This document shows, piece after piece, positions 18,465-27,634 of a stretch of DNA of 64,000 nucleotides. The position numbers and the translations under genes were made by a program. This stretch comes from an uncultured Clostridia bacterium (lineage in GTDB: Bacteria; Bacillota; Clostridia; Oscillospirales; Ruminococcaceae). Where the stretch lies: assembly GCA_947629785.1 (NCBI GenBank), contig CANRFB010000005.1, positions 1-64,000 of the forward strand, read 5' to 3'. The notes under the pieces were generated by a model. The model saw nothing but the letters and a program-made list of their open reading frames with translations, had not been told where the DNA came from and did no database searches. The first letter of the stretch is position 1. Every line of letters starts with the position of its first letter.

Positions 18465-20987
18465 CTAACGGTTTTCTGCAATGTAGTTTGAAACGCGGTT
18501 CTGGATAATGCCCGCAACGTCCTTGGCGGATTTCTGTCCTTCAAAGAACGCTCCCGCTTCCTCGCTGATGATCTCCATAGCCTGCTGATCGTAACGTCCC
18601 GAAACGTTTACCGACTTGATGAAATCGATCATTCTCTGATTTTCCTCATCGGTATTAACGGGGATCGTTATCTGCTGATCGCCGATCCAGTAGTTGTAGT
18701 CATATTCCTCCTTGGTTCCGTCCTCGTTCGTCCAGTAAGGTCTTTCCTTGGCTGCCGCAGCCTGCTTTTCAAGTGAGGAAATCTTTACGGGGAACTCGTA
18801 AGAGTTGGGCGTTGCATACTGATCCTGATATTCGTCAGAGTAGAAATATTTTACAAAATCCCATGCGCCGTCTGCATTCTTCGCTTTGGAAGTTATCGCC
18901 AATGTAGTGTACGAATTGATGACCGAGCCGTTGCCCTCATTTGTGGGATAGCCCTTTACGGTTATGGGTTCGCCGAACGCGCCCAGTTCGTTTTCCTTAA
19001 AGAACCGGAAATTATTTACATATGCCTGACTGAGCAGTGCTCTGTCCTCTCTGTAACGGCTTTCATATTCCTGCCCGTAGTTGTTGTCCATATCATATGC
19101 CGAATCGTCATATTCCTTGGGGAACTTGTTGCAGAATTCAAGCAGGTTGATAAACTCGTCAGTGTTGAACTTGCACTCGCCTGTTTCCTTGTTGATAAAG
19201 CTTGAGCTGTTGTAGTAAAGCATATTGCTGAGCATTGAAGATTTTGTTCCCCATCTGTCGCCGAATATCTGATCCGCGGATTCGGTGTTCTCATCGCAGA
19301 ATTTGATAAATTCGTCCATTGTCCAGCCCGACTCTGCGCCGACTCTGGAAGTCTTTCCGATAAGTGTGTTTATGGTGAATGACGGAACAACTTCATAGAG
19401 TTTGCCGTTGTTTTCATAGGCTTGGAAAACATTCTGCAGGTAATCATCGCGGTTGAAAGTTTCGTCCTTATCCATAAATTCATACAGATCTGCAAGCAAA
19501 CCCTTTGAAATATAGCTGTCAACGGGAAGCTGACTGTCGATAACAAGAATGTCGGGGAGATTTCCCGCGATCATGTCGTTATTGAGTTTTGTAACGGCAT
19601 CGTCATAGCTGTTTACGGCATAATCCTGATAGGAAGTGAGTTCTATCTCATATTCCATGCTGTTCTTGTTGTATTCAAGTATCTGACGTTTGATGCCTAT
19701 GTCAAGATAAATTGCATAAAGCTTTATAAGCTTCTTGTCGGGGAGAGTTGCGGGATCGATCTCGGTAAGGATATTGACTACCTGATCTTCGCTGCTCCAG
19801 CTGTAACCGCCGCCGCCGTTATAGTCATAATTATAGGTAATGCAGAAAATTCTTCCGTCCGGCAGAACGCTTATGCCTGTTGATGTGTCCATCGCCGTGG
19901 TGTCAATGCCGGATTTCAGCCAGTCAACGATAGTCTCAGCGGTGTTGGTTTCAATATCGTAACCCGCAAGACCGGAATCCCTTGTTATAAGCAGATCATA
20001 TTTATCCGTGCCGTTCATAAAAGAACCGTTTATGGTGCAAGGGTACTCCGTGCCGAACTTCTTGCCGGCTATATCGACCTCTGTAAGCTTGGATTCGGAA
20101 GTATACACATCGCCCTCCATCTTGCTTGTAGTGATCATTGTGAATATCCTGCCGTCGCCTGCTTTGTAAACGCCGTTCATCCATGAATTCTCGTCAAAGG
20201 AATCGTTCTTGATCTCGCCGAGCAGTTCGCCCTTTTCGTTTGTAAGGTAGATCGTTCCGTCACCGTTGCCGGGGAGCAGTATGGTTCCGTCAGCCGCTTC
20301 TGCCATGCTGTTGAAATATACATAGTTATCGTCTTTGGAAGCGGCGTCATAAACAGCTTTCATATCCGACTCTGAAATTTTGCTGCCGTCCTCGCCGCTG
20401 TATTTTACAAGATAGTAATGCTCCTCGGATTCGCCTGTTGTTTCGTCCCATTTGTATGTGTTTTCGATGGAAAGCAGATCGCCGCTGCTTAAAACTATCA
20501 TGTTTGCGATATTGCGGTTTTCGTTATTATTCTGATCGCTGGAAGAAATGACAGTTTCCTTGATAAGAGTACCATTCATGTCAACGACCTGCATTTTGAG
20601 TTCACTGTGCCATTCGGTCACATCTGCTGCCTGTTCCGGCTCGTCCGAAACTTCGTCCGCTGTAATGTCCTCCTCTGCCGCGTCCGTATCTTCTTGGACT
20701 GAAATTGTCGTTTCCACAGACATGGCAAGAGGAACTGTGTCAGCTTCGATATTTGTGGTGCTGCCGTCGGCGGTTTCTTCCCAGCTGTTTTCGCCGAGGA
20801 TAAACAGTTTGTCGTTGCTGTAAAGGACTTTCTGTCTGTAACTCATGCCGTCGGGCAGTTCGATTATCTGTGACGAGTAGACGTGTTCCTTTGAGGCGAT
20901 AACGTCCCCGCCCTTTCCGCCGCAGGAGCAAAGCCCCACGGCAATTGCCGCAGCCATGACCGCGGCTGTTATTTTTGACTTGTTCAT
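18465..20987 (-). CDS. large sensor-fused solute-binding lipoprotein 1
   Basis: 840 residues. A signal peptide ends in the lipobox GLCSC, so the mature protein is lipid-anchored outside the membrane. Residues about 35-420 are beta-rich with recurring short strands, resembling a propeller-like sensor domain with an acidic low-complexity insert. Residues about 430-840 are a family 1 extracellular solute-binding domain (NDMIAGNLPDILVID, KSSGWTMDEF-like GWTMDEFIKF, EFVKYF-like WDFVKYFYSDEYQ). Family 1 proteins deliver sugars to ABC permeases. It is a paralogue of the next gene; the last residues IAENR and following bases are identical. The ATG at 20987 has AAGAAGGG about 12 bases upstream. Confidence 0.8.
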   Translation of the reverse strand: MNKSKITAAVMAAAIAVGLCSCGGKGGDVIASKEHVYSSQIIELPDGMSYRQKVLYSNDKLFILGENSWEETADGSTTNIEADTVPLAMSVETTISVQEDTDAAEEDITADEVSDEPEQAADVTEWHSELKMQVVDMNGTLIKETVISSSDQNNNENRNIANMIVLSSGDLLSIENTYKWDETTGESEEHYYLVKYSGEDGSKISESDMKAVYDAASKDDNYVYFNSMAEAADGTILLPGNGDGTIYLTNEKGELLGEIKNDSFDENSWMNGVYKAGDGRIFTMITTSKMEGDVYTSESKLTEVDIAGKKFGTEYPCTINGSFMNGTDKYDLLITRDSGLAGYDIETNTAETIVDWLKSGIDTTAMDTSTGISVLPDGRIFCITYNYDYNGGGGYSWSSEDQVVNILTEIDPATLPDKKLIKLYAIYLDIGIKRQILEYNKNSMEYEIELTSYQDYAVNSYDDAVTKLNNDMIAGNLPDILVIDSQLPVDSYISKGLLADLYEFMDKDETFNRDDYLQNVFQAYENNGKLYEVVPSFTINTLIGKTSRVGAESGWTMDEFIKFCDENTESADQIFGDRWGTKSSMLSNMLYYNSSSFINKETGECKFNTDEFINLLEFCNKFPKEYDDSAYDMDNNYGQEYESRYREDRALLSQAYVNNFRFFKENELGAFGEPITVKGYPTNEGNGSVINSYTTLAITSKAKNADGAWDFVKYFYSDEYQDQYATPNSYEFPVKISSLEKQAAAAKERPYWTNEDGTKEEYDYNYWIGDQQITIPVNTDEENQRMIDFIKSVNVSGRYDQQAMEIISEEAGAFFEGQKSAKDVAGIIQNRVSNYIAENR

Positions 20988-21258
20988 TAAAATAACCATC
21001 CCTTCTTTAGTACTATATAGTATAAACTATTATTTTTTAAATGTCAAGCGCAAAGTTCAGCTTTGCTCTGCAAATCGTTCTTTAAGAGTTGAGAGTTAAG
21101 AGTTGAGATGTTGACATAAACTGTCAGTGTTCTTTTCACAACTTATTTTTGCTTTATAATTTTATAGCTATTAAAATTGAAAAACAGAAATATAAGCGTT
21201 AAATATCTCAACTCTCAACTCTCCACTCTCAACTCTACTAAAGGCTCTCAACTCTATT
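20988..21258. repeat. GAGTTAAGAGTTGAGAG simple repeats between paralogues
   Basis: 271 bases between the two lipoprotein genes. Clusters of seven/eight-base units (AGAGTTGAGAGTTAAGAG-type at about 21081-21108, and the reverse complement at about 21209-21254) surround an AT-rich middle. The units also occur at 18453, 28827, 40284 and 40866, often touching the 209-bp elements. No gene is seen. Confidence 0.6.
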
Positions 21259-23493
21259 CTAACGGTTCTCTGCGATATAGTTTGCCGCTCTGTTCTGAAT
21301 TATTTCAGAAACGTCCTCGGCGGTTTTCTGCCCCGAAAAGTACGCCCCCGCTTCTTCCCTTACTATGTCGTAAATGTAACTGTTATAAGCGCGGACTTCC
21401 GTCAAAGAGTTTATAAACTCCATCATTCGCGCGTTGTCCTCGTCGGTGTTTGGGTCGGCGGCGGGGAATACGTTTTCCCTGCCCGAATTTGTCTTTGCAT
21501 TCGCCGCGGCGCGTTCCAAAGCGGAAATTTTTACCGGAAAATCATAACTCTGCGCCCCGATGTACTTGGATTGGTATTCGTCAGACCAGAAATATTTTAC
21601 AAATTCCCACGCGCCGTCAGGGTCTGCCGCCTTGGAAGTTATCGCAAGGGAAAAATCCTCCGAGATAAACGAACCGTTCCCGCCGCAGGGGTAACCTTTG
21701 AAAGTCACTCTTTCGCCGAAATTTACCTGTTCAAGAGTCTTTATGTCACGGAAATTCCCGACAGTTGCCGTCATAAGCAAAGTCCTGTCCTCGCGGTAAG
21801 CGTCCTGCTCGGCGGAAAAGTCGATTTTGTCCTTGCTTACGGTCTTTTCGGGGAAACGTCCGCAAAATTCCAGAAGCTTTATAAAATCATCGCCGTCAAA
21901 GTAACATTCCCCCGCTTTTTCATTCATGTAGCTGCCGAAGTTAAAGGACATGAACGTCAGAAGCATATTCATTTCCGAGCAGGAAGTGGATTCAAAAAGC
22001 CCCTGCCACGACCCGTCCGAAGCGTTCCTGTCCGCAAAATCTATAAACTCGTCCATTGTCCAGCCTTGGGTATCGCCGACTTTTGAAGTTTTTCCCGCAA
22101 GGGTTTGTATGCTGAACCCCGGCACGGCTTCGTAAAGTTTCCCGTCAGTCTCGTAAGCGGTGAAGATGTTCTGCAAATAGTCCTCTCTGCGGAAGTCGGG
22201 GTCATTTTCCATGAAATCGTAGAGGTTAGCAAGCAGACCCTTTGAAGCGTAACTTTCCACGGGCATGGCGCCGCTTACGGCGATAATGTCGGGAATGTTT
22301 CCCGCAGTCATTTCGCTGTTCATACGCGAAAGCTTGTCCGCGTAATCACCGCCCACGTCGTAAAAATCCGTGAGTTCTATGTAATATTCGCCGCTGTTTT
22401 TGTTGAAATCGGTTATCGCCCGCTTCACATCTGAATTTACAGCCAGCGCATAAATTTTTATAACATTCCTGTCAGGAATTTCATCGGGAGAAATTACTGA
22501 TAGTATATAAATTGAAAGGTTTAATTCCGAGTAGAAACCGCCGTCAAGCAGGTTTTTTACAGTGAGAATTACCCTGCCGTCAGGGAGAACTGCTATTCCC
22601 TTTTCCGCGGAAACCGATTCCGCGTCTATCCCCGAAGCGGAAAGGTCAATGAAAGTTGAAGTTTCCCCCGTTTCGATGTCGTAAGCGAAAATTTTCGTGC
22701 TTCCGAGGACGAACATATCGTATTCCCCGAAGCCGCTTAATAAATTCCCCGTAAAGTCAACGGGAAACTCCGTCAGCAAGCCCGAATCGCCCACTTCCGC
22801 AAGAGTTCTGTTCCCGCTGGGGTCGGAATATTCCGCAAATATCCTGCCGCCGCCTGTCCTTATGACCTTTTCAAAATACCTGTCCGCGCCGCCCGAAATT
22901 TTTCCCGAGAGTTTATCATTTACAAAATATAACCCTCCGTATTGTGTCAGAAACAGCGTTCCGTCATCGGAAACAGCCGCGGAAGTTATGTATATCCGCT
23001 CTCCCGTTTCGTTCACGATATTTTCAAGGCTTGTCTCGGAAAGTTTATTGCCCTCATTGTCGTATTTCACCATACAGGAAAATCCTTCCGAGTTTTCCAC
23101 CGTCAGGAAACCGTCCCCCCAAGCCGCCGCAAATTCAAGAAAACGCTGTTCCTCGGTCGGGAAAATATCCATAGTGCTTTCAAGCGTGCCGTCAGGGGAA
23201 TATGTAAGAATTTTCCCGCCCACAGCGGTGTAAATCTTTTCACCTTTACAGAAAACGCCGCTGACAGACTGCGTTCCACCCGAAATATTTATGCTTTCCG
23301 CGGAAAAAATATGCTCCTTTGAAGCTATCTCCCCGCTTTTCCTGTTTTCGTCTTTGCTTTTTGAAACGTCCTTTCCCTCGCTGACTGCGCTGCCGTTTTC
23401 GGGAAAACTTCCGCTCTCCGTTTTTTGACAGGAAGCAAAACCCGCCGCCATTACCATGGCAAGAATTACCGCCGCTGCTTTTGAAATTTTCAT
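21259..23493 (-). CDS. large sensor-fused solute-binding lipoprotein 2
   Basis: 744 residues, paralogue of the preceding entry with the same domain order: signal peptide with lipobox AGFASC, a beta-rich propeller-like region (about 60-340) and a family 1 solute-binding domain (about 345-744; RMNSEMTAGNIPDIIAVSG, TQGWTMDEFIDFAD, GAWEFVKYFWSDEYQ). ATG at 23493 with GGAGGT upstream; the track start has no site. It lies 81 bases downstream of the MacB-like gene in the operon. Substrate unknown; the two copies could recognise different sugars or sense other ligands (inference). Confidence 0.8.
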   Translation of the reverse strand: MKISKAAAVILAMVMAAGFASCQKTESGSFPENGSAVSEGKDVSKSKDENRKSGEIASKEHIFSAESINISGGTQSVSGVFCKGEKIYTAVGGKILTYSPDGTLESTMDIFPTEEQRFLEFAAAWGDGFLTVENSEGFSCMVKYDNEGNKLSETSLENIVNETGERIYITSAAVSDDGTLFLTQYGGLYFVNDKLSGKISGGADRYFEKVIRTGGGRIFAEYSDPSGNRTLAEVGDSGLLTEFPVDFTGNLLSGFGEYDMFVLGSTKIFAYDIETGETSTFIDLSASGIDAESVSAEKGIAVLPDGRVILTVKNLLDGGFYSELNLSIYILSVISPDEIPDRNVIKIYALAVNSDVKRAITDFNKNSGEYYIELTDFYDVGGDYADKLSRMNSEMTAGNIPDIIAVSGAMPVESYASKGLLANLYDFMENDPDFRREDYLQNIFTAYETDGKLYEAVPGFSIQTLAGKTSKVGDTQGWTMDEFIDFADRNASDGSWQGLFESTSCSEMNMLLTFMSFNFGSYMNEKAGECYFDGDDFIKLLEFCGRFPEKTVSKDKIDFSAEQDAYREDRTLLMTATVGNFRDIKTLEQVNFGERVTFKGYPCGGNGSFISEDFSLAITSKAADPDGAWEFVKYFWSDEYQSKYIGAQSYDFPVKISALERAAANAKTNSGRENVFPAADPNTDEDNARMMEFINSLTEVRAYNSYIYDIVREEAGAYFSGQKTAEDVSEIIQNRAANYIAENR

Positions 23494-23574
23494 AGAAAAA
23501 CCTCCGTTTTTTCGTTTACGGACAAAAGCGTCCAATTTATAAGACGAAAAATCACGGCAATTCTTACAAAATTT

Positions 23575-24633
23575 TCATACAGCCGCTTCCTTTTTTTCGC
23601 GGCTCCTGCTGCGGATATTTTCGGCACTATCGGAAATTTTCCCTTTAAGTTTGCCGAATATCCTGCTGCGGTTCTTTATAAACAGCCTGAACAGGTAAAA
23701 AACGGTAAAAACAGGTATTACCAGTCCTGTTATCTGCATTACAAGCAGGGAGACCGACCTGTCCTCGGTCATACGCGCGGCGTTTTCCCAGTAAGGGTAG
23801 ACCACGGGTCTGTCCACCACCGAACGTATACTGTTGTCCGCAAGAAGTGCAAAGCGGTTTTTCAGACCATACCTTGCAGAATTTTCCACCGTTACGCGGT
23901 TTTCCTCGCCTACGCCTACCGATTCGGAAATTATCTGCAAGCCCAGTCCCGTTACCGGATCGGGCAGACAGGCTTCATAGCAGGAAAACCTCGCCCCGCC
24001 CTCCGAAATAAGGGAATATCCCTGATAGGGCATGAACAGTCTCGGCTTTTCGCCGTAAACTTTTTCCATATCCTTGTTTTCGCTGCGCCTGTAAACTCCT
24101 GCCACATAGAAATATTTCCCATTTATTGTAACGGGCATTCCCACCACGTCCGAAGCGCCGAAAAGCTGCCACGAAAGCACATCATCAATGACGATCCTGT
24201 CGTACATGGTGTCATTATCGGAATAGTAGTACCCGCTTATCATATCCTGCGGGTGGAACAGGAAAAAGTCTCCGCCCGTGATAATCGCAGCCGCTTCCGC
24301 GCTTGCCCTGTCGGAACTTACCGACATAGGCATCTGATAGGAAGAAAACGCGTCCGCCCATATCCTTGCGTCCTCTTTTTCGGAGGAAATGGAATTTTCC
24401 GTAAGCTTTTTCTCAACATTAACGCGGGTCATGAAAATGCTGTCAATTACCATTTCGTTTTCATAATCGGTAAAAACGCTTACCTGCGAATACCGCACGT
24501 CGTTTCCCCACCGTTCCGCAGCTTGTTGGTCGGGAAGCGAACCCGCAAGAACGGCGGCTATTATCGAAGTGCATATCAGGAACACTACCGAAGCGGCGTT
24601 CAGTATAAGCAAAACTATATGTTTAGGTTTCAT
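23575..24633 (-). CDS. MacB-core-like two-pass membrane protein
   Basis: 352 residues: one membrane helix near the N-terminus (about 8-30), an extracellular domain resembling the MacB/FtsX periplasmic core (YDRIVIDDVLSWQLFGASDV and VTINGKYFYVAGVYRR), and one helix near 295-315 followed by a basic tail. The three further transmembrane helices of a true FtsX/MacB permease are absent, as is any ATPase. It starts 12 bases after the HlyD-like gene, from an ATG with AAGGGGA, so the two are coupled. It may be an extracellular partner of the adaptor (inference). Confidence 0.65.
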   Translation of the reverse strand: MKPKHIVLLILNAASVVFLICTSIIAAVLAGSLPDQQAAERWGNDVRYSQVSVFTDYENEMVIDSIFMTRVNVEKKLTENSISSEKEDARIWADAFSSYQMPMSVSSDRASAEAAAIITGGDFFLFHPQDMISGYYYSDNDTMYDRIVIDDVLSWQLFGASDVVGMPVTINGKYFYVAGVYRRSENKDMEKVYGEKPRLFMPYQGYSLISEGGARFSCYEACLPDPVTGLGLQIISESVGVGEENRVTVENSARYGLKNRFALLADNSIRSVVDRPVVYPYWENAARMTEDRSVSLLVMQITGLVIPVFTVFYLFRLFIKNRSRIFGKLKGKISDSAENIRSRSREKKEAAV

Positions 24634-24645
24634 ATCGTGTTCCCC

Positions 24646-26643
24646 TTATTCTACGAGCCGAACCTGCATACCCGGCTCGATAGGCTTTGTGGAGGTGGAA
24701 ATTATGAATTCGCCGCCCAAGAAACCGCCTGAAACTGCCGATTGCGTATCGTCCGAAGCAAGAACATCAACATCTACACGTTCTGCAATATATCTGTTTC
24801 CAAGGGGGCTGCTCTTTGCCGTCACCACAAGCACGAACTTTCCGTTTGAATCCTCTCTTACCGAACTGTTGGGAACTATGTAGTCATACCTCTGCCCCTT
24901 TGAACCCATGGCAAGCTGCAAATTCTGCCCCGGAGTAACATCGCCCGTAATGGAAAATTTAAGTATTTTTGTCTGCGCAGGATTTGTCTTATCGGGGGAA
25001 ATCGAATCAAGCACAGCCTTTGCATCGCCGTACCAGAAATATTGTATTTCCGCTTCGTCGCCCACTTTGACTTTCCGCGACTGCTCAATTGTAACGGGCA
25101 TTTCAAGAGTGTAGCCCTTTTCGGTCATTTCGATAGTGGCAATTGTTGAACCCATTTCCGCGTCCTCGCCTGCCACTACGGACAAAGCCGTTATCATTCC
25201 GCCGACTTTAGCTTTGATCTCCGCGCCGACAGATTTTGACTTATACTTTTCAACTTCCGCTTCCGCGTCGTCCACTGCCGCCGCAAGTTCGCCGATATTC
25301 AGCGCGTCCCTGCTTGCGGAAAGCGCGTCGTCGCTTTTCTGCTTGGAAAGGGCTATTCTTGCCTTTTTAAGGTTATTTTCCGCTTCTTTTATCTTATCCT
25401 GCTGTTCGTCCTCCGAAACGGAAGCTTTCTCCTTGGCTTCCGCTTCTTCCGCCTGAGCGTCCTCAAGGCGTTCTTTTGCGTCGTCAAGCTTGTCGCTGAC
25501 ATCGCCCGAACTCTTATTTGCGCCTTGTTTCATAGATGCTATCGCATCGTCAAAATTCTTCTTGGCGTTATCGTAGCTTTTTGTCAATTTATCAAGAAGC
25601 TGCTTTTCCGCGTTAAGTTTCTGGACTGTCAGGCTGTAATTGGACGATTGGGAAAGCAGCACGCTGTAGTCCTCCTGCAAATAAACAAGTTCGCGATTTG
25701 CCTTGGTAAGTGATTCTTCCAGCGCGCTGTGCTGACTTTTATACTCGCTGTATGATAATTTTCCCGAATTGTCAGCAAAAGCGCTGCCGCCTTCTCCCTC
25801 GGTTTCGTTTTCTTCCACATTAACGTTCTCTGAATATCCGTCGCTTTCAAGCTTAAATATTTTGCTCTGAATGTCGTTTATTTCATTCTGTTTTTCCTCA
25901 ACTTCGCGCCTTTTTGCGGTAATTGCAGACTGGTCGCCGCCTGCGGCTATCTCGTCCTCATATTCTTTTACGCGGGCTTCGCAGTCGGTCTTTTGCTTTT
26001 CCGCATTGTCAAGTCTGGTTTTTGCGCTCTTTATTTTGTTGTAATTTGCAGTTCCCAGAGATGTGTAATCCTCGGCGGCAATTGCGGCGAGAATATCCGA
26101 ATACTCCTTGTTTTCCTTTTCGAGGGCTTTTACCTCTTCCTCTATCTTCTCGGTCTTTGCTTTTGCTTTTTCGTAAGCTTTCTGATATTCGGAAATATTT
26201 TTCAGCTCGTCTTTAAGCTTTTCTATATTTTCTTCTTGTATCTGAATATCCAGTTCCTCCGCGCTGTAGTCAAATCCCGCTGTCAGCAGGGCTTCGTTAT
26301 AAGCTTTCTGCGCGCTTCTGAGGTTTTTCTCCGCGGCGTCAAGTTCCGCGCTTTCGCTGTCCTCCAATCTGAAAAGCACATCATCTTTCTTCACTTCGTC
26401 GCCGACTTTGACTTCCACTGCTGAAATTGTACGAGTCTCGTCCATTTTCACCTCGTAAGTCTGATTTGCTTCCACCGTGCCGCTTCCCCGTATCTGTTCG
26501 GAAAGCGTTCCGCTTGAAACATACTGCGCCGAAACTTCGGGAAGTGAGTAATTCATTATGGTATTTGAGAAAAACGTCAGCAGCAGCATTATTATCAGGA
26601 AGATTATCGCCGCGTTTTTCACCCATTCTCTTTTCTTGTTCAT
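24646..26643 (-). CDS. HlyD/RND-type adaptor protein with long coiled coil
   Basis: 665 residues. One N-terminal membrane helix (about 10-30), then a split barrel-sandwich (lipoyl-like) domain with EVKVGDEVKKDDVLFRLED and, after a very long charged coiled coil (about 85-450), its second half KSVGAEIKAKVGGMITALSVVAGE, then beta-barrel and membrane-proximal domains. This is the membrane-fusion-protein architecture that links inner-membrane transporters to outer partners; in Gram-positives it works with MacB-like ABC permeases. No ATPase or complete MacB permease is adjacent. The ATG at 26643 has GGAGCG upstream. Confidence 0.8.
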   Translation of the reverse strand: MNKKREWVKNAAIIFLIIMLLLTFFSNTIMNYSLPEVSAQYVSSGTLSEQIRGSGTVEANQTYEVKMDETRTISAVEVKVGDEVKKDDVLFRLEDSESAELDAAEKNLRSAQKAYNEALLTAGFDYSAEELDIQIQEENIEKLKDELKNISEYQKAYEKAKAKTEKIEEEVKALEKENKEYSDILAAIAAEDYTSLGTANYNKIKSAKTRLDNAEKQKTDCEARVKEYEDEIAAGGDQSAITAKRREVEEKQNEINDIQSKIFKLESDGYSENVNVEENETEGEGGSAFADNSGKLSYSEYKSQHSALEESLTKANRELVYLQEDYSVLLSQSSNYSLTVQKLNAEKQLLDKLTKSYDNAKKNFDDAIASMKQGANKSSGDVSDKLDDAKERLEDAQAEEAEAKEKASVSEDEQQDKIKEAENNLKKARIALSKQKSDDALSASRDALNIGELAAAVDDAEAEVEKYKSKSVGAEIKAKVGGMITALSVVAGEDAEMGSTIATIEMTEKGYTLEMPVTIEQSRKVKVGDEAEIQYFWYGDAKAVLDSISPDKTNPAQTKILKFSITGDVTPGQNLQLAMGSKGQRYDYIVPNSSVREDSNGKFVLVVTAKSSPLGNRYIAERVDVDVLASDDTQSAVSGGFLGGEFIISTSTKPIEPGMQVRLVE

Positions 26644-26665
26644 ATCTGTTCGCTCCTTAAATTAA

Positions 26666-27634
26666 TTAGCCCTTGATGCCGCCCGAGTAAGCAATTCCCT
26701 CTACAAGATAATCCTCACCGTAAAGGAACATCAGCAGCGTTGGTATCATGTAAATTGTCGCAACTGCAAAAGCAAGTCCTATTTCTCCGCTGTTTATCTG
26801 AGAAAGGAACACCGACAGCGGGTATAAATTGGTGTCCGAAAGAAGAACCAGCGGCTGTTCCACCATGTTCCAGTAGTCTATGAAAACCAGTATCGCCACC
26901 GAGAAAAGCGCACTTTTGCAAAGCGGCATACATATATGTGCAAATATCTGAAGTTCCCCCGCGCCGTCAAGCTGCGCCGCTTCTATCAGCGAAACGGGAA
27001 TTCTCCGCATTATCTTTGAAAGAATGAACACCGCAAAGGGCGTGAAAATTCCCGGAAGTATTATTGCCGCCCGTGTGTCGAGGATCCCTAACCAATCGGA
27101 AATGAGATAGTTCGGCACAAGCGTTACCTGATAAGGCATGAGCATTACCACTATGTAAACGAAGAATATTACTTCTTTTAGTCGCCCTTTCAGCCTTGCG
27201 AAGGAATACGCCGCCAGCGAAGCCGTCACAAGCTGGAATATCACTATCGGAACTACCAGTATCACCGAATTCCAGAATTTCAGCAGATAGTCGGGACTTT
27301 TGAAAAGCACCGTGTAATACTGACTGAAACTTACCATATCGGGAATGAATTTCAGGTTTATCTTTTCGGCGATATATTCCTTGCCGCCGTCCTCGCTTTC
27401 GGAAAAGATAAGCCCGTAATTTGCGTTTATCTCCGACGCGCTCATAAACGAGTTTGCTATTGTCAGCACCGTTGGCATCAGGAATATTACCGCCGCAACA
27501 GCCGCAAACAGCGTAAGTATCGCCATTATAAGCTTTTGCTTTTTCTTTGAAAGCCGCACTTTCAGCGGAACTTTCGGCTTTGGCTTGGAAATCGCGGCTT
27601 CGGTTTCCGAAATAATGTTTACCGACTTGCTCAA
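26666..27634 (-). CDS. sugar ABC transporter permease, MalG type
   Basis: 322 residues with six predicted membrane helices after a basic cytoplasmic leader. The EAA loop IEAAQLDGAGELQIFAHICMP contacts an ATPase in this family, and the protein ends GGIKG as MalG-type permeases do. The start is TTG at 27634, overlapping the stop of the upstream permease (ATTGA), with GAGAGGACGTGGA upstream; translational coupling is likely. No ATPase gene is in the operon; Firmicute sugar importers often share an MsmX-type ATPase encoded elsewhere. Confidence 0.85.
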   Translation of the reverse strand: MSKSVNIISETEAAISKPKPKVPLKVRLSKKKQKLIMAILTLFAAVAAVIFLMPTVLTIANSFMSASEINANYGLIFSESEDGGKEYIAEKINLKFIPDMVSFSQYYTVLFKSPDYLLKFWNSVILVVPIVIFQLVTASLAAYSFARLKGRLKEVIFFVYIVVMLMPYQVTLVPNYLISDWLGILDTRAAIILPGIFTPFAVFILSKIMRRIPVSLIEAAQLDGAGELQIFAHICMPLCKSALFSVAILVFIDYWNMVEQPLVLLSDTNLYPLSVFLSQINSGEIGLAFAVATIYMIPTLLMFLYGEDYLVEGIAYSGGIKG

